A stretch of 64,000 nt of DNA from Pseudomonas orientalis (GTDB lineage: Bacteria; Pseudomonadota; Gammaproteobacteria; Pseudomonadales; Pseudomonadaceae), in the NCBI RefSeq assembly GCF_002934065.1, contig NZ_CP018049.1, positions 3,842,501 to 3,906,500 on the forward strand. The letters run 5' to 3'. This document shows positions 1-8,443 of the stretch, piece after piece. The notes under the pieces are model-generated. The model had not been told where the DNA came from and did not search any database. It saw only the letters and a list, made by a program, of their open reading frames with translations. The translations under genes were made by a program, and so were the position numbers. Each line of letters opens with the position of its first letter. Position 1 is the first letter of the stretch.

Positions 1-959
1 TCGGCGAGACCACCCTCAACTTCACCTCGCGCTTTCGCGGTATCGCCGGGTTGCGCTATACCCATGACGACTTGAAGTACGACCACCGTCGCGTGTCCAC
101 CTCGTCCACCACCATCAGCGGCATTCAACCGGCCACCGCAAGTTCCGGCTCGGTGGACGAGGACGGGTGGTCGGGCCGCCTCGGTGTGCAGTACGACCTG
201 AGCGACAGCGTCACCAGTTACCTGACTTACTCGCGTGGCTACAAAGGCCCGGCGTACAACGTGTTCTTCAACATGCAGCCGCGTGACACCGAGGCGTTAA
301 AACCGGAAACCTCCAACACCTGGGAAGCCGGGATCAAGACCAGCGCGTGGAACAACCGCCTGACCACCAACCTGGCGGTGTTCCACAGCGACTACGACAA
401 TTACCAGGCCAACTTTTTCGACACGGTCGCAGGCCAGGTGGTGACGCGCCTGATCAACGCCGGCAGCGTCAGCACCGAAGGGGTCGAGCTCGATTACGCG
501 CTGCAGGCCACCCAGCAACTCAAGCTCTCCGGCGCCCTGGCCTATACCCGCGCGCGCATCGACCAATTCGCATGCCCGCCAGGCGCGGCGGCCACCTGCA
601 ACGTGAATGGCAAACCCCTGCCGTACAGCCCGGACTGGAAAAGCTACGTGCGCGCCGACTACAGCATCCCCCTGGATAACGGCCTGGATATCGAACTGGG
701 CACCGACTACAGCTGGCAGAGCGAAGTGCAGTACGACATCAGCCAGAACCTTGATACCAAGCAAGGTGCGTATGGCATCTGGAACGCCAGCGTGGCCCTG
801 GCCGACTACACCCATGGCTGGCGCGTGGCGCTGCTGGCGAAGAACCTGGTCGACAAGTCCTACTCACCGCTGCTGGCCAGCGGCGGCAACTACATCTACC
901 GCGCCGTGCCCCGTGACGATGAACGTTACGTCGGCGTGCAACTGCGCAAGGATTTCTAG
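1..959 (+). CDS. TonB-dependent outer-membrane receptor, C-terminal part
   Basis: The reading frame is open from base 3 with no stop, so the gene begins upstream of the window and only about 318 C-terminal residues are present. The sequence alternates short hydrophobic strands and loops, and it ends in RYVGVQLRKDF, a terminal beta-strand closing on Phe as expected for an outer-membrane beta-barrel recognised by the Bam machinery. The segment SYLTYSRGYKGPAYN is typical of TonB-dependent receptor barrels. Such receptors import scarce ligands using TonB energy. The plug domain is missing, so the substrate cannot be read. The stop codon lies one base before the next gene's ATG, so the two are probably translationally coupled and may serve uptake and breakdown of the same compound. 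Confidence 0.9.
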   Translation, partial: GETTLNFTSRFRGIAGLRYTHDDLKYDHRRVSTSSTTISGIQPATASSGSVDEDGWSGRLGVQYDLSDSVTSYLTYSRGYKGPAYNVFFNMQPRDTEALKPETSNTWEAGIKTSAWNNRLTTNLAVFHSDYDNYQANFFDTVAGQVVTRLINAGSVSTEGVELDYALQATQQLKLSGALAYTRARIDQFACPPGAAATCNVNGKPLPYSPDWKSYVRADYSIPLDNGLDIELGTDYSWQSEVQYDISQNLDTKQGAYGIWNASVALADYTHGWRVALLAKNLVDKSYSPLLASGGNYIYRAVPRDDERYVGVQLRKDF

Positions 960-960
960 C

Positions 961-2301
961 ATGAGCCGTCAACTCAAACTCGGCGCGTTCCTGATGGCCA
1001 CCGGGCACCATGTGGCCGCGTGGCGCCACCCGGATGTGCCGGCCAATGCCGGGCTGGATTTCGCCCACTACAAGCACCTGGCACAGGTAGCGGAAGCGGC
1101 GAAGTTCGACGCCCTGTTCGTGGCCGACAGCATTGCCGCCGCCACCGGTGAAGTCGCCAGCCGGATGGCGCGGTCGGATCATTTCGAACCGCTCACCCTG
1201 CTCTCGGCGCTCAGCGCCGTGACCGAGCATATCGGCCTGATCGCCACCGCCACCACCAGCTACAACGAGCCCTACCACGTAGCGCGCAAATTCGCCTCGC
1301 TGGATCATCTGTCCGGCGGCCGCGCAGGCTGGAACCTGGTGACCTCGGACAACGCCGCCGAAGCGCTGAACTTCGGCCGCGATGAACACCTGGGCCACAC
1401 CGAACGCTACAGCCGCGCCCGGGAATTTCATCAGGTGGTGACGGGGTTGTGGGACAGTTGGGACGACGACGCCTTCGTGCGCGACAAGGCCAGCGGGCGC
1501 TATTACGACCCGCGCAAATGCCATGTACTGGACCATGTGGGCGAACATTTCCGGGTCAAAGGCCCGCTGAACGTGGCGCGTTCACCCCAGGGCCAGCCGG
1601 TGATCGTGCAGGCCGGCTCCTCGGAAACCGGCCGCGAACTGGCGGCGCAGACCGCCGAGGTGGTGTTTACCGCACAAACCTCATTGGCCAATGCTCAGGC
1701 GTTTTACCGCGACCTCAAAGGGCGCCTGGGCCGCTACGGGCGCGAGACGGACTCGCTGAAAATCATGCCGGGCGTGTTGGTGGTGGTCGGGCACACCGAG
1801 GCCGAGGCCCGGGCGAAATTCGAAGCGTTCCAGGAACTGGTCGAGCCCCAGGTGGGCGTGGCTTTGCTGGGGCGCATGCTGGGTAATTTCGACCTGTCCG
1901 GCTACCCGCTGGATGGACCGCTGCCGGCGCTGCCCTTGACCGACAGCGGGCAACGCAGCCGCCAGCAACTGTTGAGCGAGATGGCCCATCGTGAACAGCT
2001 GACACTGGCGCAACTGGGGCGGCGGATTGCCGGCGGACGCGGTCACTACAGCCTGATCGGCACGCCGGAGCAGATTGCCGATGAGCTGCAGCACTGGTTC
2101 GAAAACGGCGCGGCGGATGGTTTCAATATCCTGGTGCCGCACCTGCCAGGCGGGCTGGAGGACGTGGCCCGCTGGGTGGTGCCGGAACTGCAACGGCGCG
2201 GTGTGTTTCGTCGCGAATACAGCGGCAGCACGCTGCGGGAAAACCTCGGTTTGGCGCAGCCCGCAAATCGTCTTGGCACCACTCGATCCCGGGCGCTATG
2301 A
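961..2301 (+). CDS. FMN-dependent monooxygenase, NtaA/SnaA/DszA (LLM flavin) family
   Basis: 446 residues from ATG 961, preceded by AAGGA inside the end of the receptor gene. The N-terminus MSRQLKLGAFLMATGHHVAAW and the segments DALFVADS, LDHLSGGRAGWNLVTS and VIVQAGSSETGRELAA match the luciferase-like monooxygenases that use reduced FMN from a separate reductase, such as nitrilotriacetate, dibenzothiophene-sulfone and pristinamycin monooxygenases. Members often release sulfite or carbon units from organic compounds, and a TonB receptor partner is common in sulfur scavenging. The substrate here is inferred, not shown. No flavin reductase gene is seen nearby. The last 22 codons are duplicated downstream in the 226-bp tandem repeat. 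Confidence 0.88.
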   Translation: MSRQLKLGAFLMATGHHVAAWRHPDVPANAGLDFAHYKHLAQVAEAAKFDALFVADSIAAATGEVASRMARSDHFEPLTLLSALSAVTEHIGLIATATTSYNEPYHVARKFASLDHLSGGRAGWNLVTSDNAAEALNFGRDEHLGHTERYSRAREFHQVVTGLWDSWDDDAFVRDKASGRYYDPRKCHVLDHVGEHFRVKGPLNVARSPQGQPVIVQAGSSETGRELAAQTAEVVFTAQTSLANAQAFYRDLKGRLGRYGRETDSLKIMPGVLVVVGHTEAEARAKFEAFQELVEPQVGVALLGRMLGNFDLSGYPLDGPLPALPLTDSGQRSRQQLLSEMAHREQLTLAQLGRRIAGGRGHYSLIGTPEQIADELQHWFENGAADGFNILVPHLPGGLEDVARWVVPELQRRGVFRREYSGSTLRENLGLAQPANRLGTTRSRAL

Positions 2302-2308
2302 GATCAAA

Positions 2309-2398
2309 TGTGGGAGGGGGGCTTGCCCCCGATTGCGGTGTGTCAGCCACATAATTCATACCTGACAAAAAGCCATCGGGGGCAAGCTCCCTCCCACA
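2309..2398. repeat. REP-type inverted pair, copy 1
   Basis: The left arm TGTGGGAGGGGGGCTTGCCC and the right arm, which reads GGGCAAGCTCCCTCCCACA, face each other around a spacer of about 45 bases. This is the Pseudomonas REP layout that can form a long cruciform between convergent genes. The same family recurs at 2535-2623 and 56313-56401. This copy carries one extra G in its left arm and a T in its right arm relative to copy 2. Confidence 0.85.
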
Positions 2399-2534
2399 GG
2401 TTGATGTGTGTCACATCCCTCAGAAATCGGCGGTTGCCGACAACAGGCAGGCACTACACTGCGGGAAAACCTCAATTTGACGCGGCCCGCAAATCGTCTT
2501 GGCACCACTCGGTCCCGGGCGCTATGAGATCAAA

Positions 2535-2623
2535 TGTGGGAGGGGGCTTGCCCCCGATTGCGGTGTGTCAGCCACATAATTTATAGCTGACAGAAAGCCA
2601 TCGGGGGCAAGCCCCCTCCCACA
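2535..2623. repeat. REP-type inverted pair, copy 2
   Basis: This is the second copy of the same inverted pair, within the second unit of the tandem duplication. Its arms (TGTGGGAGGGGGCTTGCCCC and its near-complement) match more exactly than those of copy 1, so it is closer to the family consensus. It lies directly downstream of the siderophore-receptor gene and may serve as its transcript end. Confidence 0.85.
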
Positions 2624-2645
2624 GGTTGATGTGTGTTTACAGCCC

Positions 2646-5051
2646 TCAGAAATCGACGGTGGCCGACAACAGGTAGGTACGCGGTGTCGACAGGGTCAAT
2701 CCCGGCTCGCTGTCATCCGAGGCGCCGGCCGAACTCCAGTAGCGCTTGTCGGCGACGTTCTCCACATTGGCGCGCAGGGTGATGTGCCTGTCATCGACCT
2801 TGAACGCGTAACGCGCGCCCACGTCGATGCGGTTCCAGGCGTCGATCTGCTTGACGTTGGACTGGTCCAGGTACTGTGAGCTGGAGTAAATGCCGCGACT
2901 GGTCAGGGTCAGGCCTTCCAGCGTCGGCACGTCCCACTCGGCGCCCAGGTTCACGTTGTACTTGGGCGTGGCGGGCGCGCGATTGCCGTCGAACGTGCCG
3001 TTGGTGGTGTGGGTCAATTCGCTGTCGATGTACATCACCCCGCCGAGCAGGCGGAACCCCTTCAGTGGTTCGCCGAACACGCTCAATTCCACCCCATTGT
3101 TCTGGCGCTTGCCGTTCGGGCCGAACACCCGCGAGGTGGCGTTGGTCTCATACGCCGGTTGCTTGATACGGAACACCGCGGCGGTCACGGCAAAGGCACC
3201 GGCGTCGTACTTGGCACCCGCTTCGATCTGACGGCTGATGAAGGGCGGGAAGATTTCGTCCTCGTTGATCGAGGTGGACGGTGCGACCTTGCCCTGGCTC
3301 AGACCTTCCATATAGTTGGCGTACAACGACAGTTTGTCGGTGGCCTTGAACAGCACGCCGCCCGAGGGCGAGATTTTTTCTTCATCGTAGGCGGTGGCGC
3401 CTTTGACGTTGTCGGTCCAGTCGTCCACCTGCACCCGCTGCCAGCGCGCGCCAAGGGTCAACAGCAAGCGGTCGTCGAAAAAGCCCAGGGTGTCGGACAA
3501 GGCCACGCCGCTGAAGGTGTTTTCGGTATAGACCTTGGAATCAAAGCGTGTCGGCCGCGAGGGCACCCGGGTCTGGACCGGGTTGTAGAGATTGCTCGGC
3601 GCCGCCGCATACCGCGCGCCGCCGTTTTCAAAGTCCATATAGAAGTAGCTGGCCGCCAGGTTGATTTCATGACTGACCGGCCCGGTGTGGAACCAGCTGC
3701 GCACGCCGGCAGTGGCGGTGCGCACGTTCTCATCGCGGGTAAAATCACGCGGCAGCACGCTGAAATCCCCGGCGTTATTGGTGACCGACACTGCGTGGCG
3801 CAGGAAGTCATGGTTGCTCTTGCGCGCGCCTACCCCGCCGTACAGCATCACACTGTCGCTGAGGTCGAACTCGCCGTTGACCGTGCCAAAGGTGTCGTTG
3901 GTACTGGCCTTGCTCCAGGACTGCGCGTAGTTGCGTCGCACGTCATTGGCGCTCGGCACCCTGGCATTGGCGCCGACCTGCACACGCTCCTGGGGCGCGT
4001 CGGTGTCGCGCTCGGTACGGCCGATATCGGTGGAAAGGCGCAGGCGCTCGCCGCGAAAGTCCAGGCCGAGCACCGCCATTTCACGATCAACCGACTGATG
4101 GTCCCACTCTGTGTCCCCGGCCTGCTTCACCCCGTTGAAACGGATGCCGAATTTGTTGTCCTCGCCAAACCGACGCCCGATATCCACCGCGCCACCGGCC
4201 TGGCTGTCGGAAGCCCAACTGCCGGTGAACGAATTGATGTCCTTGTCGGTAGCCCGCTTGGGCACCACGTTGATCCCGCCGCCGACACTGCCGCGTGGGG
4301 AGATGCCATTGATCAACTGCGTCGGGCCCTTGAGGATATCGACGCGGTCGGCCATTTCCATGTCGATGGTGTAAGTCGGCAACACACCGTACAGGCCGTT
4401 GTAGGCCACATCGCTGTTGAACAGGCTGAACCCACGGATGGTGAACTGCTCATAACGCCCACCGGCCGGATTGGTGGCGCGCACCGAAGGGTCGCTGGCG
4501 ATCAGATCGCCGAGGGTGCGCGCCTGCTGGTTCTTCACCGCATCGGCGGTGTAGGTGGTCATGCTGAACGGCGTTTCCATGAAGTCCCGCGCGCCCAGCA
4601 GCCCTTGCGAACCACGACGCGCCACCTGACCACCGGCATAGGAGTCGCCGTCGGCCAGCCCCGTGGTGCCCACGATCGACGTCGGCGCCAATTGCAAGCT
4701 CGCACCCTCCGGCACCGCCACCAGCACATACGCCTGCTCCCCCATCGGTTGCAATTGCAGGCCGGAGCCTTGCAGCAACCGCGCGAAGCCTTCCTCCACG
4801 GCGTAATCGCCGGACAGGCCACTGCTGCTGCGACCGCTGACCAACGCCGGATCGACCGACAGGTTGACCCCCGCCAGCCCGGCGAAACGCGTCAGCGCCG
4901 CGCTCAAACTGCCGGCGGGTACCTGGTAGCTGCGACGGGCGCCGGCGTCTTCGGCGTAACTGAACGGGATGAACAGCGGGCTGGTGCTGAGGCTGAGCAT
5001 CAGGCTCAGTTTCAGTAAGGGACGCAAGGACAGGGCGGGGACTGCGGGCAT
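2646..5051 (-). CDS. TonB-dependent siderophore receptor with N-terminal STN domain
   Basis: 801 residues from ATG 5051, which has GAGAG seven bases upstream; a GTG at 5075 would add eight residues with a poorer ribosome site. A signal peptide (ending near PFSYAEDAGA) is followed by a secretin/TonB short N-terminal domain (residues about 35-110: YQVPAGSLSAALTRFAGLAG), a plug (METPFSMTTYTADAVKNQQA, then IRGFSLFNSD) and a 22-strand-type barrel ending TVDF. The STN domain marks the signal-transducing class, which contacts an anti-sigma factor such as FecR or FpvR. No FecI/FecR pair lies next to it, so partners would be elsewhere or the domain is idle. The ligand is probably a ferric siderophore by family. 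Confidence 0.92.
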   Translation of the reverse strand: MPAVPALSLRPLLKLSLMLSLSTSPLFIPFSYAEDAGARRSYQVPAGSLSAALTRFAGLAGVNLSVDPALVSGRSSSGLSGDYAVEEGFARLLQGSGLQLQPMGEQAYVLVAVPEGASLQLAPTSIVGTTGLADGDSYAGGQVARRGSQGLLGARDFMETPFSMTTYTADAVKNQQARTLGDLIASDPSVRATNPAGGRYEQFTIRGFSLFNSDVAYNGLYGVLPTYTIDMEMADRVDILKGPTQLINGISPRGSVGGGINVVPKRATDKDINSFTGSWASDSQAGGAVDIGRRFGEDNKFGIRFNGVKQAGDTEWDHQSVDREMAVLGLDFRGERLRLSTDIGRTERDTDAPQERVQVGANARVPSANDVRRNYAQSWSKASTNDTFGTVNGEFDLSDSVMLYGGVGARKSNHDFLRHAVSVTNNAGDFSVLPRDFTRDENVRTATAGVRSWFHTGPVSHEINLAASYFYMDFENGGARYAAAPSNLYNPVQTRVPSRPTRFDSKVYTENTFSGVALSDTLGFFDDRLLLTLGARWQRVQVDDWTDNVKGATAYDEEKISPSGGVLFKATDKLSLYANYMEGLSQGKVAPSTSINEDEIFPPFISRQIEAGAKYDAGAFAVTAAVFRIKQPAYETNATSRVFGPNGKRQNNGVELSVFGEPLKGFRLLGGVMYIDSELTHTTNGTFDGNRAPATPKYNVNLGAEWDVPTLEGLTLTSRGIYSSSQYLDQSNVKQIDAWNRIDVGARYAFKVDDRHITLRANVENVADKRYWSSAGASDDSEPGLTLSTPRTYLLSATVDF

Positions 5052-5127
5052 GGGAAGGCTCTCGATTTTATTCACTGCCTGGAATGACAGGCGAGGTGAA
5101 AAAAAGGGACAGCCTGCAGTTGAATAA

Positions 5128-6897
5128 TTATTCCTGGGCGCGATGAGATAACCATCCAGGTATCGCCGCCGCCTCCATCGGCCTTGCGATCAAATATCCC
5201 TGAACCTCATGACACCCCCACTCACGGACAAGCTCATACGTTTGAAGGGTCTCAACACCTTCAGCCACAACGCGGTACCCCAGCGAATGGGCAAGTTTGA
5301 TAATTGTGCGTACCAGGCACTGGCTCCTGGGCTGCTGAACCAGGTTTTCAATCAGTGAACGATCCAATTTAACGACACTGGCGGGCAGCCGTTGCAGGTG
5401 GGACCAGTTACTGTAGCCCGTTCCGAAGTCATCAATGGCAATCTCGATACCCAACGCACGCAGCTGATTGAGATGGAGCAGCACGCTGTCGAAATCACCT
5501 ATGCGGGCGCTTTCAGTCAACTCCACTTCCAGTAACCGAGGATCGAAATCAGCCTGTCGAACCCTATGGACCAGCGCGCTTATGAATATTGAAGACTCAA
5601 TATCCTGCACCGTGACATTGATCGACACCTTGAAATTCAAGCCCTCACGCTGCCACTGAGCCGCCTGGTCGATCGTGTTTCGCAAGACCCACAGACTGAT
5701 CTGCCCCATCAACGCTGTTTTTTCAGCCAGCGGGATGAACTCTGAAGGTCCGATTGGCCCCAGAAGCGGGTGCTCCCAGCGCAGCAGCGCCTCAACCGAC
5801 GTGCATGTTCCGCTGCCGATATCAATACGAGGCTGGTAGACCATTCTGAATTGTTCATCGCTGGCTATAGCCGTTGCCAGCGAGCTCAGGATAATAAAAG
5901 TGCGCTGCTGCGCAGCGTCCAGTTTATCCTCGTAGTAACCCCAGCCAACCATTCGATCCCGGGCATCATCGGCGGCGCTGATCGCCAGACGTAGACACTC
6001 ATGCGGCGACTTGCCTGCCCCCTCAAGTTTCAACAAGCCCACGCCGACGGTCATCTGCAAAGGAATGTCGTGGCACAGTACCGGCGTGATGTAGTCATTG
6101 ATAATGGCTTTGCTGACAGCTTCTGCAATGGGGTACGGCAAAATAAGGCCGAACCGTGTAGGGCTGATTTTGTAAAGCCGCGATTCGGATGGGACAATCC
6201 CTAACAGGCGCTCCTTGATAGCCAGCATCAACTCCAAAGAGAACTCATAGCCCAACGTCTTGACCACCTCGTTCAAAAAGTCGGGAGAAATCACATCAAT
6301 CACGACGATACTGCAGACTTCTGCGCGATTCTGAGCATTGCCGATGTCGCTCTCAAGCCGAGCGCGGTTGTACAGGCCTGTGGCCGGGTCAACATAGTTT
6401 TCCGATCTGAGCGCAATGATTCGACTCATCACCAGTCCAGCCAAATGCCTGAGCATTGAGGCATCTTGCTCGCTCATCATTGGCCTAGTGACGGTGTCGA
6501 TCACGCACAGAGCGCCAAGACCCAAACCGTCGTCAGTGGTCAGGGGCGCGCCCGCGTAATAGCGGATGCCTGGAAGCCCGGTGACCAGGGGATTGTCCTG
6601 GAAACGCAGATCGAGCGTCGCGTCCAGCACCTCGAGAAGCTCATGGGAGTACAAGGTATAAGCACAGAAAGATTCGCTGCGGGGCGTTTCATTGATGCTC
6701 ACGCCGACCTTGGCGCGGAACCACTGTTTGTGTTCATCCACAATTGAAATGAGCACGATGGGTGCCCGGAAGTATTCAGCACAGAGCGCAACGATTTGAT
6801 CAAACGTACCATCGCGCTGATCGTCGAGCAGACATAGCTCTCGAATACGCAGAAGACGACGTTGCTCAAGGGTTGACAGATCTTCAGCGTGTTCCAT
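5128..6897 (-). CDS. GAF / degenerate GGDEF / EAL protein, probable c-di-GMP phosphodiesterase
   Basis: 589 residues from ATG 6897, preceded by GAGAG; the frame stays open upstream to 7218, but that stretch overlaps the chemoreceptor gene and lacks domain similarity. Domain order is GAF (about 30-165, with SESFCAYT and GAPLTTDDGLGLGALCVID), a GGDEF-like domain (about 175-310) and EAL (about 335-580). The GGDEF signature is replaced by SPTRFGLILP, so cyclase activity is unlikely. The EAL domain keeps the catalytic set: EALLRW, the Asn in SINVT, ELTES, DDFGTGYS, the Lys in VVKLDRSL, the Glu in AEGVE and QGYLIARPM. It is soluble. It lies 85 bases downstream of the BdlA-like gene on the same strand, suggesting a shared transcript and a joint role in biofilm or motility control. 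Confidence 0.88.
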   Translation of the reverse strand: MEHAEDLSTLEQRRLLRIRELCLLDDQRDGTFDQIVALCAEYFRAPIVLISIVDEHKQWFRAKVGVSINETPRSESFCAYTLYSHELLEVLDATLDLRFQDNPLVTGLPGIRYYAGAPLTTDDGLGLGALCVIDTVTRPMMSEQDASMLRHLAGLVMSRIIALRSENYVDPATGLYNRARLESDIGNAQNRAEVCSIVVIDVISPDFLNEVVKTLGYEFSLELMLAIKERLLGIVPSESRLYKISPTRFGLILPYPIAEAVSKAIINDYITPVLCHDIPLQMTVGVGLLKLEGAGKSPHECLRLAISAADDARDRMVGWGYYEDKLDAAQQRTFIILSSLATAIASDEQFRMVYQPRIDIGSGTCTSVEALLRWEHPLLGPIGPSEFIPLAEKTALMGQISLWVLRNTIDQAAQWQREGLNFKVSINVTVQDIESSIFISALVHRVRQADFDPRLLEVELTESARIGDFDSVLLHLNQLRALGIEIAIDDFGTGYSNWSHLQRLPASVVKLDRSLIENLVQQPRSQCLVRTIIKLAHSLGYRVVAEGVETLQTYELVREWGCHEVQGYLIARPMEAAAIPGWLSHRAQE

Positions 6898-6982
6898 CAG
6901 ACTCTCAACGAAGGTAATGAGATAGAGGACGATTGTTCGACGTCGAATGCATACGCAGTGCGACCGACGATTCCTGCGCGAC

Positions 6983-8296
6983 CTAAGCCACTTGAGTCGC
7001 GAACCTGCCCACCGCCTCGACGACTCTCTTGGCGCCATCCTGAATTTCAACAATGACCTGGCCGGCCTGCGTGGCAAGTTCAAGGCCTTGCTCTGCCTGG
7101 GACTTACTGTTTGCCATCTCAGCGACGGTTTGTTCCACCAGCTTCTGGTTCTGCAACACAACCGATGCGATTTCTTCAGTCGCGGTACTGGTGCGGCCAG
7201 CCAGTTGTCGAACTTCATCGGCTACCACAGCGAAGCCTCGCCCCTGCTCACCTGCGCGAGCAGCTTCAATCGCCGCATTCAATGCCAGCAGGTTGGTTTG
7301 CTGCGCAATACTGCTGATCGTCTGAATGATCGAGCTGATCAACAACGACTGCTTGCCGAGCGCCTCTACCCCGCCGGAGGCCGCCTGCATATCACCCGCG
7401 ACTTTACGCATGGTGTGCATCGTATCGTTGACTACGACGGCTCCGCGCTGAGCAGTCACATCCGTCTGCTGGGAGATCTCAAATGCCGTTTGGGCTGCTT
7501 CACTGACGTCCTGTTCACGCGCAACCTGGTCGGTGATAACCGTCGCAAACTTGACGACCTTGCAGAGCGTTCCTTCGGTGTCATAAACCGGGTTATACGT
7601 CGCTTCCAGCCATACCGTCCTACCGCTGCTGTCAACACGCTCAAATCGCCCGGCGACAAACTCACCCTTATTCAAGGTAGACCAGAACTCTTTGTATTTC
7701 TGCGACGACGCTTCCTCCGGCCTGCAGAAAATACGGTGGTGACTGCCCTTTGCCTGGCTCAGGTTGTAGCCCATCGCTTTAAGGAACTGCTCATTGGCCA
7801 TGAGTACATGCCCGGAAAGATCGAATTCGATCACTGCCGTCGAACGAAGTAATGCATCGATGAAGGATGTATTTTCCGACGCTTGTTCCACGCGCGAAGT
7901 GATGTTCGTGGCATGGCAGGTCACATGGCTCAACCTGCCACTTTCATCCTTTACAGGTTGCCAATGTGCGTGAAGCCACACCAGGGAACCGTCAGCGTGC
8001 AGGTACCTGTATTCATCAGAGATGGACTTGCCCGCCGCTACCGCTGCTCGAAAGTTATGGAAGCACGGAAGCTTGGATACGTACTGCGGAACAACATCAG
8101 CCATGGCACGACCCACGAGCCGATCCTGGTTGTAGCCCAAGGCGCCTGCGAAATGTTCGTTGCATGCGATAATTTTGAATGTCGGGTCGATACTCATCGT
8201 CAGCATTTCGCGGTTCAGGCCATCGCGCAGTTGGCGCAACTCCAACAGCTCTGCCGTCTGAGCGTGAAGCTGGTTCTTGAGTTTGGTATTGAACAT
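6983..8296 (-). CDS. BdlA-like soluble PAS-PAS-MCP signalling protein
   Basis: 437 residues with no membrane segment. Two PAS domains (about 20-130 and 140-250; each ends with a PAC-like strand such as [10 protein letters not shown] and [10 protein letters not shown]) precede a methyl-accepting signalling domain whose hairpin tip reads [20 protein letters not shown]. This is the layout of BdlA, the biofilm dispersion regulator of P. aeruginosa, and also of Aer-2-like proteins. BdlA is known to act with c-di-GMP phosphodiesterases, which fits the EAL gene directly downstream. The identity as BdlA is inferred from architecture, since pseudomonads carry several proteins of this shape. Redox or oxygen sensing through the PAS domains is possible but not shown. 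Confidence 0.85.
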   Translation of the reverse strand: MFNTKLKNQLHAQTAELLELRQLRDGLNREMLTMSIDPTFKIIACNEHFAGALGYNQDRLVGRAMADVVPQYVSKLPCFHNFRAAVAAGKSISDEYRYLHADGSLVWLHAHWQPVKDESGRLSHVTCHATNITSRVEQASENTSFIDALLRSTAVIEFDLSGHVLMANEQFLKAMGYNLSQAKGSHHRIFCRPEEASSQKYKEFWSTLNKGEFVAGRFERVDSSGRTVWLEATYNPVYDTEGTLCKVVKFATVITDQVAREQDVSEAAQTAFEISQQTDVTAQRGAVVVNDTMHTMRKVAGDMQAASGGVEALGKQSLLISSIIQTISSIAQQTNLLALNAAIEAARAGEQGRGFAVVADEVRQLAGRTSTATEEIASVVLQNQKLVEQTVAEMANSKSQAEQGLELATQAGQVIVEIQDGAKRVVEAVGRFATQVA

Positions 8297-8443
8297 GGAA
8301 AACCGCCTATAGGGTCATAACAAGTCTATCGGCACCGCCTGCATGATATTGAGGCCGTTCGACGCAGATAAATGATGGGGCGTTAAAGTACCGACCTGCG
8401 CCCCCGACGTGTCAACGACGCCGTCCTGCGCCAACCTGGCGCC

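Larger units (their letters stand above)
2233..2679. repeat. Tandem direct duplication, 226-bp period, spanning two convergent gene ends
   Basis: Copy 1 runs about 2233-2453 and copy 2 about 2459-2679. They are roughly 92% identical by eye, with a constant offset of 226 bases at both stop codons. Each copy holds the last codons of the monooxygenase gene, a REP-type inverted pair, and the last codons (minus strand) of the siderophore-receptor gene. As a result the middle contains two vestigial gene ends: a receptor tail reading LLSATADF-stop with its stop at 2420-2422, and a monooxygenase tail reading LRENLNLTRPANRLGTTRSR with its stop at 2525-2527. The functional genes use the outer ends. Confidence 0.9.

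Noticed and set aside
3009..5018. Long plus-strand open frame opposite the siderophore receptor
   Set aside because: It is the antisense shadow of a GC-rich receptor gene; no ribosome site and no domain similarity.
5122..5133. GAATAATTATTC palindrome upstream of the siderophore receptor, as a Fur box
   Set aside because: Perfect palindrome, but it does not match the 19-bp Fur consensus well and it overlaps the stop codon of the EAL gene.
6898..7218. Upstream extension of the EAL gene to 7218
   Set aside because: It would overlap the BdlA-like gene by more than 200 bases and lacks similarity; ATG 6897 has a ribosome site.
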